NCBI GenBank assembly: GCA_017433975.1
Contig: JAFRGD010000017.1
Location: 62,001-126,000 of the forward strand
Length of the DNA stretch: 64,000 nucleotides
DNA from: Mogibacterium sp.
GTDB lineage: Bacteria; Bacillota; Clostridia; Peptostreptococcales; Anaerovoracaceae
Reading direction: 5' to 3'
Shown here one piece after another: positions 1-8,377 of this stretch. Made by a program: the position numbers and the translations under genes. Position 1 is the first letter of the stretch, and every line of letters begins with the position of its first letter. Under the pieces are notes generated by a model. That model ran no database searches and had not been told where the DNA came from. It worked only from the letters and a program-made list of their open reading frames with translations.

Positions 1-456
1 AAAGACCGTCTGATCACGGCGGAGGAAGCGTATGAAATCTTGGATAAGTGCGAGTACGGGGTGCTCGGAACCGTCTGTCCGGACGGGACGCCGTACGCGG
101 TTCCGCTGAGTTACGCCAGAGAGGACAACGTGATCTACATGCACTGCGCGACGGAGGGCCGCAAGCTCGAGAACATCGCGTTCCGGGATCAGGTGTGCTT
201 CACGGTCGTGTCGGCGGAGGACGTTGAACTCAAACCGGAGTCGTTCGGGACGCTGTTCGCTTCCGTGATGGTTTTCGGCCGGGTCGAGGTCGTGGAGTCC
301 GACGAGGACAAGATCCACGGGCTCGAGGTACTGGTGAAGAAGTGGCACAATGAATACTATGAGAAGGGCATGAAGTACATCATGGCCGCCAAGGACAAGA
401 CGGTCGTGCTGAAACTGACGATCGAGGACATCTCCGGCAAGGCGCGGCGCAAATAG
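1..456 (+). CDS. Pyridoxamine 5'-phosphate oxidase family protein, 5' end cut by window
   Basis: The reading frame is open from base 1 (KDRLITAEEAYEILDKC...), so the start lies upstream of the window and the first methionine-like codon (TTG at 40) is probably not the start. The visible 151 residues have the split beta-barrel flavin-binding pattern of the NimA/PNPOx-like family: a GTVCPDGTPYAVPLSY strand pair followed by IYMHCATEGRKLENI, where an H...G.K motif normally contacts the FMN phosphate. Members are small flavin or heme binding proteins, some linked to nitroimidazole reduction; the substrate cannot be told here. It is followed 11 bases later by an acetyltransferase in the same direction, so the two are probably co-transcribed. 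Confidence 0.8.
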   Translation, partial: KDRLITAEEAYEILDKCEYGVLGTVCPDGTPYAVPLSYAREDNVIYMHCATEGRKLENIAFRDQVCFTVVSAEDVELKPESFGTLFASVMVFGRVEVVESDEDKIHGLEVLVKKWHNEYYEKGMKYIMAAKDKTVVLKLTIEDISGKARRK

Positions 457-467
457 AAAGGGGTATT

Positions 468-968
468 ATGGGAGAGATCAAATTAGAAGACATCAGGATC
501 CGGGACGATCTGCAGATGGGCGACATCAGTTACATCATGTATCTGCAGTCCATGTATTACAGTATCGAGCGGAACTGGAAGCAGGGCTTTGAGGAGTACG
601 TGCTGGCGTCGGCCGTGGAGTTCCTTCAGGGCTTCAACCCGGCGCGCGACCACGTGTGGATCGCGGAGTATGACGGCCGGATCGTCGGGAGCATGGCGCT
701 CAAGGACCGCGGCGAGGCCGCGCAGCTGCGCTACCTGATCGTTTTGCCGGAGTGCCGCGGGTGCCGCCTGGGCAAGAAGCTTTTCACCATGTCGATCGAC
801 TTCGCGCGGGAGGTCGGGTACAAGAAAGTCTGGCTCGCGACCGAGGCGGGCTGCAGCACGGCCGTCCCGATGTACGAGCGGCTCGGCTTCGTCCGGACCG
901 GTGAGCATGTGAACGACCTCTGGGCGGACGAGCCGGTGCTCGAACTGGAATATGAACTTGAGTTATAA
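468..968 (+). CDS. GNAT family N-acetyltransferase
   Basis: A 166-residue protein with the GNAT acetyl-CoA fold. Motif A is visible around residues 85-110 (LRYLIVLPECRGCRLGKKL, an R-x-x-L-G-K form of the pyrophosphate-binding loop), followed by the motif B stretch MYERLGFVRTG near residue 140. The family transfers acetyl groups from acetyl-CoA to amines; the acceptor is unknown. The N-terminal region (IMYLQSMYYSIERNW) resembles the GNAT domains that follow MarR regulators, but no MarR part is present. AGAAAGGGG precedes the ATG at good spacing. It follows the flavoprotein gene by 11 bases. Confidence 0.8.
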   Translation: MGEIKLEDIRIRDDLQMGDISYIMYLQSMYYSIERNWKQGFEEYVLASAVEFLQGFNPARDHVWIAEYDGRIVGSMALKDRGEAAQLRYLIVLPECRGCRLGKKLFTMSIDFAREVGYKKVWLATEAGCSTAVPMYERLGFVRTGEHVNDLWADEPVLELEYELEL

Positions 969-994
969 GAAGCGGAGAATAAAGGAGAATACGA

Positions 995-1530
995 ATGTAT
1001 ATTAGTGAGATTTTACGACCGCGCCGGCGAAGCCGGTCTGCGAACTGGAAGGAAGGACCTTTGCGGAGCTCGACCGCCTCGGCATCAAGTACGAGCGCGT
1101 TGAAAACGACTCCGTCGACTCGATGGAAGAGTGCGTCGACATCGCGAACAAGCTCGGCGCGGAGATTCGCAAGACGATCGTCGTCTGTAACCGCCAGAAG
1201 ACCGACTTTTACCTCGTGATCCTGCCGGCGTTCAAGCGGTTTGACTCCAAGCTGTTTTCGCAGATGATGCGCTGCTCGAGAGTGTCGTTCGCGGCGCCGG
1301 AGGACATGGAAGCGGTCATCGGGCTCACGCCGGGCGAGGCGTCGGTCATGGGCATCCTCAACGACAAGGCCGGCAAGGTCCAGGTCGTCATCGACAAGGA
1401 AGTCGCAGACGCGGAGTGGTTCGGCTGCAACCCGGGCACCAACGAGGCGCACCTCCGCTTCAAGACCAAGCAGCTGCTCAACAACTTCCTCCCGGCGCTC
1501 AAGCACAGACCGGAGGTCGTCGCGCTGTAG
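995..1530 (+). pseudogene. YbaK/ProX-type aminoacyl-tRNA deacylase, frameshifted near its start
   Basis: The strong ribosome site AAAGGAG (981-987) points to the ATG at 995, which opens with MYISEILRP, but the conserved protein body (KPVCELEGRTFAELDRLGI onward, then EIRKTIVVCNRQKTDFYLVILP and GEASVMGILNDKAGKVQVVIDKEVADAEWFGCNPG) runs in the frame one base back and ends at 1530. The body frame has a TGA at 1006 and no ATG before 1123, which would cut off conserved residues. One missing base between 1009 and about 1035 explains this. The family hydrolyses mischarged tRNA such as Ala-tRNA-Pro and contains the PrdX-like proteins of proline fermenters. It is either a real inactivating indel or a sequence error; the rest of the gene looks intact. 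Confidence 0.7.
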
Positions 1531-1543
1531 CGCGGATGCGGCC

Positions 1544-2629
1544 ATGAAGCCTACCTGTGCGCGTCATCCATTCATTCGACGGACGGCAGTGCTGCTGATT
1601 GCGGCGGCACTGCTTTTGAATGCCTGCGGTTCCGGCAAGCAGCCGACGCCGGTCACCGGGGAGAACTACTATCTCGATACGGTCTGCCAGATCACCATTT
1701 ACGATATGAACGGGGAGGTCGCGGGCGGCGGCACGCTCGACGAGGCGGCCGCGGAAGAAGCGATCGCCCAGGCCTTCGACCGGTGCCGGGCGCTTGATAA
1801 GATGCTGTCCCGCACCGTCGAAGTCAGTGACGTGAGCCGGATCAACAACGCGAACGGCGAGTGGGTCGAGGTGAACGACGAGACCGTGGAAGTCATCAGC
1901 GCCGGCGCGCGCTACGGAGACCTGTCGGACGGCGGCTTCGACATCACGATCGGGACGGTCACGGATCTGTGGGACTACCACGCGGACGACCCTGTCGTCC
2001 CTGACGAGGCGGCGATTCAGGAGGCCCTGTCCCATGTGGACTATCACAACATTGAAATCGACGGCAACCGCATCCGCCTCCTCGATCCGGAGGCGCGGAT
2101 CGACCTCGGCGGCATCGCCAAGGGCTACATCAGCGACGAGATGGCGGACGTCCTCGTGGAGTACGGAGTGACGTCAGGCATCGTCAACCTCGGCGGCAAC
2201 ATCGTCGTCATCGGCGAGAAGCCGGCCGCATACAGCAGCTCGTCCGGCACCGGCAGCCCGGTCGTCATCGGCATCGAGAAACCATACAGTGACCGGACGG
2301 AACTCATCGGCCGGACCCACGCGGCGGACCAGGTCGTTATCACCTCCGGCGTCTACGAGCGGCAGTTTACGGTGGACGGCAAGGTCTACCACCACGTCCT
2401 CAGCACGTCGACGGGCTACCCGGTCGAGACCGATCTCGACGCGGTCAGCCTGATCTCCGCGCGCGGCAGCGCGATGGACACGGACGCGATGAGCACGATC
2501 TGCCTCATCAAAGGCTACGAGGACGCCGCGCGCCTCATCGAGGGCATGGATGGCTTCGAGGCCGTGTTCTGCAAGGCGGACGGCTCCGTCCTGACCAGCA
2601 GCGGCATGGACTACACCCCGGAATCGTGA
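1544..2629 (+). CDS. apbE: FAD:protein FMN transferase, lipoprotein (ApbE)
   Basis: A 361-residue protein with a signal peptide and lipobox (LLNAC, lipidated Cys about residue 28). ApbE proteins sit outside the membrane and attach FMN from FAD to a threonine of target proteins such as Rnf/Nqr subunits or flavin-bearing reductases. Diagnostic motifs are DGGFDITIGTVTDLWD, ARIDLGGIAKGYISDEM, VNLGGNIVVIG, and the C-terminal HHVLSTSTGYPV ... SAMDTDAMST block that coordinates the divalent metal. Length is typical. No FMN-acceptor protein lies next to it in this window. The ribosome site before ATG 1544 is weak (GCGGCC), and the gene starts 13 bases after the deacylase, so translational coupling is possible. 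Confidence 0.93.
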   Translation: MKPTCARHPFIRRTAVLLIAAALLLNACGSGKQPTPVTGENYYLDTVCQITIYDMNGEVAGGGTLDEAAAEEAIAQAFDRCRALDKMLSRTVEVSDVSRINNANGEWVEVNDETVEVISAGARYGDLSDGGFDITIGTVTDLWDYHADDPVVPDEAAIQEALSHVDYHNIEIDGNRIRLLDPEARIDLGGIAKGYISDEMADVLVEYGVTSGIVNLGGNIVVIGEKPAAYSSSSGTGSPVVIGIEKPYSDRTELIGRTHAADQVVITSGVYERQFTVDGKVYHHVLSTSTGYPVETDLDAVSLISARGSAMDTDAMSTICLIKGYEDAARLIEGMDGFEAVFCKADGSVLTSSGMDYTPES

Positions 2630-2702
2630 CGGACACACGGGCCGGGTTTGACGTTTTTAGGATTAACAAGCAACATCGTTTACATAACTTAGAGGACAGG
2701 CA

Positions 2703-4676
2703 ATGAGCATCAACATCGGAGACCGCTGGAACGGATATACGGTGGCGTCGCTGATCGGCGAAGGGTCGTACGGCAAGGTGTACAAAATCACCCGCGAGGA
2801 GTTCGGGCACACCTACGCGTCGGCGCTCAAGGTGATCCGCGTCCCGCAGAGCGAAGCGGAGGTCAACAGCATCCGGAGCTCCGGCATGGACGACGAGAGC
2901 GTCACGGCTTATTTCCGCGGCGTCGTCGAAGACATCGTCAACGAGGTCGCGCTCATGGCGGAGTTCAAGGGCCACAGCAATATCGTCAGTTACGAAGGCC
3001 ACTCGGTCGTTCCGCTGAAGGACGGCTTTGGCTGGGAAGTCTTCATCCAGATGGAGCTGCTGACGCCGCTGTTCGACTGCCTCAAGAGCAATGCGTTCAC
3101 GGTGAACGAAGTCATCCGGCTCGGAATCGACATGTGCAACGCGCTGGAACTCTGTGAAAAGAACCATATCATCCACCGGGACATCAAACCGGAGAACATC
3201 TTTTATTCCAAGCTCGGGACATTCAAGCTCGGGGACTTCGGCATCGCCCGCGAGATGGAGCGGAGCACGTCCGGCATGTCCAAAAAAGGGACGTATTCCT
3301 ACATGGCGCCGGAGGTCTACCGGGGCGACACCTATGACCAGACCGTCGACATCTATTCGCTCGGCATCGTCTTATACCGGCTTCTGAACAACAACCGCAC
3401 CCCGTTCCTGCCGCCGTACCCGGACCCGATCCGGTACGCGGACAACGAGACGGCGATCCGCCGCCGCCTGAGCGGCGAGCGGATTCCGATGCCGTGCAAC
3501 GCCGGGGACGACCTCGGCAGAGTCGTGCTCAAGGCGTGCGCGTATGACCCGCGGAACCGGTACCGGACCGCGTGGGAGATGCGCCTTGTGCTCGAAGCCG
3601 CCGCCCGCTCCGCAGGCGTGAGAACCACTGCGGGTGATTACGCGTGGACGGGGCAGAACACCGGACGGTCGGTCAAACCAGCGGATGAGGTGTGGGAGTC
3701 CGACGGGGAGCGGAGCAAGACCGTCTCCATGTTTGACATTCCGGGCAAGACGCAGGCGCAGCCGCAGGTGCAGCCAAAGGCCGCTCCGCAGCCGGCTGCG
3801 ACAGGGGTGAGCAACCGGCAGCAGACCGTATTTCAGGGGCAGAACCCGTATGCGGGGAACCGGCAGACCGGTCAGCCGAAAGCAGCTGCAAAACCGGCGG
3901 CGGCAAAACCAAAGGCTGCGGCGCCAAAGAAAAAGCCTTCCAGGCTGCTGATCCTCATTCTCGTATCGCTTTTCCTTTGCGGAATCATCGCCGTGATTTT
4001 GGACCAGTTCAACACGCCGCATCAGACCGGCACGGACGCACCGGCGCAGACCACCGCGGAGGAGCCGGCCTGGAAGGAGACTTACCGGACCCTCCTGACG
4101 CAGATCGCGGCGGACCCGTCGAGCTGCCCGAAGGACCTCATGTACGACACGACCAGCTTTCCGGACGGCACCAACGATATAATGGGGACGCTCTCCTACG
4201 AGCGGTACTTCCTCTGCGACGTGGACAGAAATGGGACCCCGGAGCTGTTCATCCCGGTCTGGAACGATATCATTTCGGATTGGACGTATTATGTTCTGAC
4301 GATTTACAACGGGAATGTCGATCCGTTGCTCTTCGTTCCGGTGAGCAGTATCAATACCGTGGACGGGTCGATCATCGAAACCATGCCGGCCGCGTGGCTG
4401 CAAAAGAACAACTGGGACGAGGGTTACATGATCTATACTTCCATCGACAGGATGGCCGGGAATTCAAACTACGACGATTACGGGAACCACACTGTGGTGC
4501 ACTCGGGAGACATCTTCAGAATCTACTATGGAAAGACGGACGATATCGGCCAGGACTACTCCGAGACCGAATGGAGACAATATGTCAACCGGCAGTTCAG
4601 CACAGGAACGTATAGCCCGAACGACTTCACGTGGTATGGAATCACGGACTTTACAGGGATCGACAGATGGTCCTAG
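2703..4676 (+). CDS. Membrane-bound Ser/Thr protein kinase with extracellular C-terminal domain
   Basis: A 657-residue Hanks-type kinase. The N-terminal domain (about 1-300) shows the glycine loop GEGSYGKV, the VAIK-type lysine in ASALKVIRV (about K43), the catalytic loop HRDIKPENI (about residue 158), DFG (about 178) and the APE motif in YMAPEVY. A Pro/Ala/Gln/Lys-rich linker (about 340-410) leads to one membrane segment (LLILILVSLFLCGIIAVIL, about 414-434), then an outside domain of about 220 residues with aromatic and Asp-rich strands that is not a PASTA array. The bound ligand is unknown. A PP2C phosphatase follows 165 bases downstream, giving the usual kinase/phosphatase pair. GAGGA precedes the start. 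Confidence 0.92.
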   Translation: MSINIGDRWNGYTVASLIGEGSYGKVYKITREEFGHTYASALKVIRVPQSEAEVNSIRSSGMDDESVTAYFRGVVEDIVNEVALMAEFKGHSNIVSYEGHSVVPLKDGFGWEVFIQMELLTPLFDCLKSNAFTVNEVIRLGIDMCNALELCEKNHIIHRDIKPENIFYSKLGTFKLGDFGIAREMERSTSGMSKKGTYSYMAPEVYRGDTYDQTVDIYSLGIVLYRLLNNNRTPFLPPYPDPIRYADNETAIRRRLSGERIPMPCNAGDDLGRVVLKACAYDPRNRYRTAWEMRLVLEAAARSAGVRTTAGDYAWTGQNTGRSVKPADEVWESDGERSKTVSMFDIPGKTQAQPQVQPKAAPQPAATGVSNRQQTVFQGQNPYAGNRQTGQPKAAAKPAAAKPKAAAPKKKPSRLLILILVSLFLCGIIAVILDQFNTPHQTGTDAPAQTTAEEPAWKETYRTLLTQIAADPSSCPKDLMYDTTSFPDGTNDIMGTLSYERYFLCDVDRNGTPELFIPVWNDIISDWTYYVLTIYNGNVDPLLFVPVSSINTVDGSIIETMPAAWLQKNNWDEGYMIYTSIDRMAGNSNYDDYGNHTVVHSGDIFRIYYGKTDDIGQDYSETEWRQYVNRQFSTGTYSPNDFTWYGITDFTGIDRWS

Positions 4677-4841
4677 GATCGCCGGCGGCAGGCGCTGACG
4701 TGCATTCCGCGGCAGGAAATGTGCATTTCGCGGTGCCGGAGCCTTTTGACAGATCCGATATAGTATGATACAGATGCAGGGGGCGGGGAACGCCCCGGCG
4801 GGAAACAAAGGGGCAGATGTCCCGATTGTAAAAGGAGCAAC

Positions 4842-5624
4842 ATGAGAATCGAAAGTGCGGCGGTAACGCATCAGGGCAACATCCGGGAGAACAACGAAGA
4901 CAACTTCTTTTTGGACGGCCTCTACAAAGAAGACACCTCGGTCGGCGAGGCGGAGTTCCGGTGCAGCCGCGAAGCGGACAAGTTTGACTTCGCGGTGAGC
5001 GACGGGGTCGGCGGGGCGAGCTACGGGGAAGTCGCTTCGCACATCGCGGTGACGACGCTGGGGCGGTATCACGAGCTCGGGCTCGGCGGCGCGTTCGTAG
5101 AGTATATCGATGAGGCCAACGACCTGGTCTGCCAGGAGATGAGCGAACGCCGCGCGAACCGCATGGGCGCGACCGTCGCGATGCTGCACATCGAGGGGGA
5201 CACGGCGGCCTGTTGCAACGTCGGCGACAGCCGGATCTACGTGTACAGCCAGGGCGTGCTTTCGCAGCTGTCCCTCGACCACCGCAGCGCGCAGGGTCCC
5301 GGGATGCCGACGCTGCTGACCCAGCACCTCGGCGTCTTTCCGGACGAGTTCATCCTCGGACCGCACATCGAGCGGGACCTCCCGCTCGACCCGGGGACGA
5401 TGTACCTGCTCTGTACGGACGGCCTGACGGACATGGTCCCGGACGACCAGCTGCAGGTTGCGGTCGACGCGTGCAAGGGCAAGACCCCGGAGGACATCGC
5501 ATCCATCCTCATGGAGCTCGCGCTCACAAACGGCGGCCGGGATAACGTCACAGTCATGATCGTCAGGATCTGCGACGGAACCGGACCCGCACGGAACGAC
5601 AGCTTGGCGGAGAAACGGATATGA
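4842..5624 (+). CDS. PP2C-family Ser/Thr protein phosphatase
   Basis: A 260-residue soluble PPM/PP2C phosphatase that would remove phosphate from proteins modified by the kinase just upstream. The metal-binding motifs are in order: NNEDNFFLDG, SDGVGGASYGEVAS, ATVAML, CCNVGDSRIYVY, LLCTDGLTDMV and GGRDNVTVMIV, with the Asp residues of DN, DG, DG and DN all present, so it should be active. It begins with MRIESAAVTHQGNIRENNEDN, a standard start for PrpC/Stp-type enzymes, after an AAAGGAGC ribosome site. Its TGA overlaps the ATG of the lipoprotein gene (ATGA at 5621-5624), so the two are translationally coupled. Confidence 0.93.
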   Translation: MRIESAAVTHQGNIRENNEDNFFLDGLYKEDTSVGEAEFRCSREADKFDFAVSDGVGGASYGEVASHIAVTTLGRYHELGLGGAFVEYIDEANDLVCQEMSERRANRMGATVAMLHIEGDTAACCNVGDSRIYVYSQGVLSQLSLDHRSAQGPGMPTLLTQHLGVFPDEFILGPHIERDLPLDPGTMYLLCTDGLTDMVPDDQLQVAVDACKGKTPEDIASILMELALTNGGRDNVTVMIVRICDGTGPARNDSLAEKRI

Positions 5625-6409
5625 AACACAGGAAACTATTGACCGCTCTTCTGGTCATGACGATGGTCCTGTCCGCGGCCTGCGGGGCGGGCGGCGAAGG
5701 GAATGCGATTAGTACGGAGGCTGGAGAAGACATGAACTACACGAATGTTGAAATGACGGACCGCGAGATCGAACTGCTCTGCGAGAACTACACGGACGAA
5801 GACCGCATCCGGAACGGGCAGCTCTGGGAGCATCAGTACGCTGCGCTCCTGGAACTCAGGGCGTGCATGGGATATCTGGAACAGAAGTACCCGGGCCTCA
5901 CCGTGGAGGCGGTCCGGTTTACGCCGGCGCCAAAGAGCTCGCAGACGGCGGTGCTCGACGTCACCGTGCCGGGCGACAGCGCGGATTACAAAGTGTACTT
6001 GAAATACGGTGCGGACGGCGCGTACATCATCACGGAGACGGTGTACGGGCACGTGCTGCGGCCAGCCTACGACGAACGCGTCGCCGCGGTCCTGCGGGCC
6101 GGCGGCATCGACGCAAAGTGTTACACGGTCTTTAATTCACCGGCCGGAGATGAGATCGGGCCGGGCACCTCGGTCGACGAACTCCTCGCGATGGGCGGTG
6201 CGAACGTGCGCTTCACCGACCTCTTTACCGCGGACACAGAGGACCGGGAGGCCCTCGCCGCGAAGGCGGCGGCGATCCTCGCGGAGAACGGACTGTACGC
6301 GTCCTACGAGCTCGACTTCGCGCCGGGCTTTGCGTCGCTCACACCGGAAGACCTCGAAGCGGGGCGGAGCGGATACGAATACGTATCGTTTGTATGCAAG
6401 GCGGACTGA
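5621..6409 (+). CDS. Lipoprotein of unknown function in the kinase/phosphatase operon
   Basis: A 262-residue protein with a short positively charged N-terminus, a hydrophobic stretch and the lipobox LSAAC (Cys about residue 21), so it should be anchored to the outer face of the membrane. The mature part is acidic and mixed alpha/beta (for example SADYKVYLKYGADGAYIITETVYGHV and RAGGIDAKCYTVFNSPAGDE), with no family that I recognise. Its start overlaps the phosphatase stop by four bases, which ties it to the kinase/phosphatase pair; it could be a sensor partner or substrate of the kinase's outside domain, but that is inference only. Confidence 0.75.
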   Translation: MKHRKLLTALLVMTMVLSAACGAGGEGNAISTEAGEDMNYTNVEMTDREIELLCENYTDEDRIRNGQLWEHQYAALLELRACMGYLEQKYPGLTVEAVRFTPAPKSSQTAVLDVTVPGDSADYKVYLKYGADGAYIITETVYGHVLRPAYDERVAAVLRAGGIDAKCYTVFNSPAGDEIGPGTSVDELLAMGGANVRFTDLFTADTEDREALAAKAAAILAENGLYASYELDFAPGFASLTPEDLEAGRSGYEYVSFVCKAD

Positions 6410-6440
6410 CAGGGAACGGACGAGATAACGGTGGACGACT

Positions 6441-8081
6441 ATGAGTCTTTCAAACGAACAGATATTACTTCTTGAAAATCTGGCCTATCTCGAGCCCGGT
6501 GTCGACTCGTCCGTGAGAGACATCTCGGGTTACGAGAACCGTACGGTCGGCGACTGGCTGGACAACGTGTCCGTTGATCCGGCGTACCGCGACTACACCA
6601 ACGGCGAGGAGTGGAACAACATCCTCACCGCGGCGCGAAAAGACCCGACGATCATGAACATGAAGATCGTCGACACGCACATCGACAACGCGCCGGGCGG
6701 CGGCGGTGGCAAGAGCGTGGTCTTCGTGAGCCAGGAGCAGGGCGAAGCCGTCGTGGCGTTCAAGGGCACGGCTGCCAAAGAGTGGAAGGACGACTTCATC
6801 GGTGGCAACCGGGTCTCCACACCGCAGCAGGACAACGCGCTCAAATGGTATCAGGATACGTACCGCGAGAACGGCCTCGACCAGTATTCGGTCACGGTGA
6901 CGGGCCACTCCAAGGGCGGCAACAAGGCCAAATACATCACGGTGATGGACGACACCGTCGACCGGTGCGTTTCGTTCGACGGGCAGGGCTTTTCGGACCA
7001 GTTCATCGAGAAATACCACGACCAGATCGCGGTGAACCAAGGCAAGATCACCAACATCAACGCGGAGGACGACTACGTCAACATCCTCCTGAACGATATC
7101 GGAAAGACCGAGTTTTACAAGGCGTACAATACGGAAGGCGACTTCCTCCAAAACCACTGCCCGGACGCGATCATGGACTTCGACGAGGACGGAAACTTCA
7201 CGCTCCACCTCAGCCCGGACGGGCAGGGCAAAGAAGTGAAGGCGCTGGACGAGTTCCTCAACAGCTGCATCCGGTCGATGCCGGAGGAGGACCGCGACGA
7301 CGCGCTGATGCTCTTCGGTACGCTCATGGAGGAAAAAGACGCGCTCGGCCGCATGAGCGGGGACGAGGCAAAAGATTTCATCCTCGACCTCATGACGGAT
7401 CCGCAATACGCGGACAACGTCGCGTACGTTGCGGCGTTCTTCCTCATGTACGAGCAGGCGCACCCGGAGTTCGGCGAAGAGATCCGCGACTTGCTTGGCG
7501 AGTATGGAATGGGGGAGTTCGTCCAGTATGTCGACGTCCTCGATTCGCTCGTCAACATGGAGATCGACCTCGGGTGGTTCGGAACGCTTCATCTGAACGA
7601 CATTATCGGGCTGGCTGCAGGTATCGGCGGTGCGCTCCCGGACTGGGCCTGGGATAAGATCCTTGACGAGATCGAAAAGAATACCGGCGTGCGGCTGACG
7701 GTGGAGCAGGTCCGCGGCTTGCTCAGCATCGCGGGCATGACGGCGGATTACATGGGGAAGGTCAACGTCAACGTCAGCGGCAAGGACAAGAAGGTCGACA
7801 GCGTTACGCCTGGCCCGGGCAAATCCGACTTCATGATCCTGCCGGGGATCGCGCAAATCGCGGTCGCGAACATGGAAGCCTGCGCCCGGCGGGTTCTGAA
7901 GGTCGCGGACGACGTCGACGCGGTCGTGAACGGGCTGGACGACCGGGCCTACGGCGGTGTCCGTTGGAACATCCGGCGGTACAGCCATCAGCTCGATGCG
8001 ACGGGCGCTGTCATGCGCGAGATGCGGTCTTCCCTCGAAACCATCGTCAAAAAATACCGGCAGACCGAACAGATCGTCTAG
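6441..8081 (+). CDS. Mbeg1-like / DUF2974-type lipase-fold protein with helical C-terminus
   Basis: A 546-residue protein. Residues about 90-170 form an alpha/beta-hydrolase core: VVAFKGTAAKEWKDDFIGGN holds the oxyanion strand, and VTGHSKGGNKA carries the nucleophile Ser (about 157) in a GHSKG form of GxSxG. This matches the DUF2974 (Mbeg1-like) group of predicted lipases or esterases. The middle is an acidic helical region. The last 80 residues (from IAVANMEACARRVLKVADDVDAV to LETIVKKYRQTEQIV) look like a helical hairpin similar in size to WXG100/LXG targeting segments of type VII secretion, though no clear W-x-G is present. No signal peptide is seen. It ends the kinase/phosphatase operon and is followed by a strong terminator. 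Confidence 0.75.
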   Translation: MSLSNEQILLLENLAYLEPGVDSSVRDISGYENRTVGDWLDNVSVDPAYRDYTNGEEWNNILTAARKDPTIMNMKIVDTHIDNAPGGGGGKSVVFVSQEQGEAVVAFKGTAAKEWKDDFIGGNRVSTPQQDNALKWYQDTYRENGLDQYSVTVTGHSKGGNKAKYITVMDDTVDRCVSFDGQGFSDQFIEKYHDQIAVNQGKITNINAEDDYVNILLNDIGKTEFYKAYNTEGDFLQNHCPDAIMDFDEDGNFTLHLSPDGQGKEVKALDEFLNSCIRSMPEEDRDDALMLFGTLMEEKDALGRMSGDEAKDFILDLMTDPQYADNVAYVAAFFLMYEQAHPEFGEEIRDLLGEYGMGEFVQYVDVLDSLVNMEIDLGWFGTLHLNDIIGLAAGIGGALPDWAWDKILDEIEKNTGVRLTVEQVRGLLSIAGMTADYMGKVNVNVSGKDKKVDSVTPGPGKSDFMILPGIAQIAVANMEACARRVLKVADDVDAVVNGLDDRAYGGVRWNIRRYSHQLDATGAVMREMRSSLETIVKKYRQTEQIV

Positions 8082-8106
8082 AGTAAACGATAGGAAAATG
8101 AGCCTC

Positions 8107-8134
8107 GGGCCCCGCAGTGCGCGGGGCCTTTTTT
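8107..8134 (+). terminator. Rho-independent terminator after the lipase-like gene
   Basis: GGCCCCGC pairs with GCGGGGCC around a short AGTGC loop and is followed directly by six T residues. It separates the signalling block from the pilus locus. Confidence 0.9.
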
Positions 8135-8377
8135 CGTGTTTTTTGCGGGGAGGAGAGGGCGGAAAGCGGCGTGGTAGATGGGCGACATAATAAATATTAC
8201 GGTAAACAAAGTGCCTTTTTTCGACATCCAAATCCCTTTATTTTCAAAACGCTTGCGGCAGGCGCGGGCGGTGTGATATCACTGAAAAACCGAAGCTGAT
8301 ATATCAGATTTTCGCAGATGCCGCCGGTCATGAGGGCGGCGATTCACACTTTCATCAATTCGGCAAGGGAGGATTAC
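8135..8377 (+). promoter_or_regulatory. Leader of the pilus locus with two dyads
   Basis: This gap holds the pilus control region. Two short palindromes are visible: GTGATATCAC (8273-8282) and CTGATATATCAG (8296-8307), 14 bases apart and both built on a TGATAT core, which is what a dimeric regulator site would look like. I see no convincing -35/-10 pair. The ribosome site AAGGGAGG (8365-8372) sets the start of the first pilin at ATG 8378. Confidence 0.35.

Noticed and set aside
6465..8231. Long minus-strand reading frame (588 codons) opposite the lipase-like gene
   Set aside because: Rich in Arg, Asp, Val and His as expected for the shadow of a GC-rich gene; no domain, no ribosome site, and the plus-strand gene is clear.
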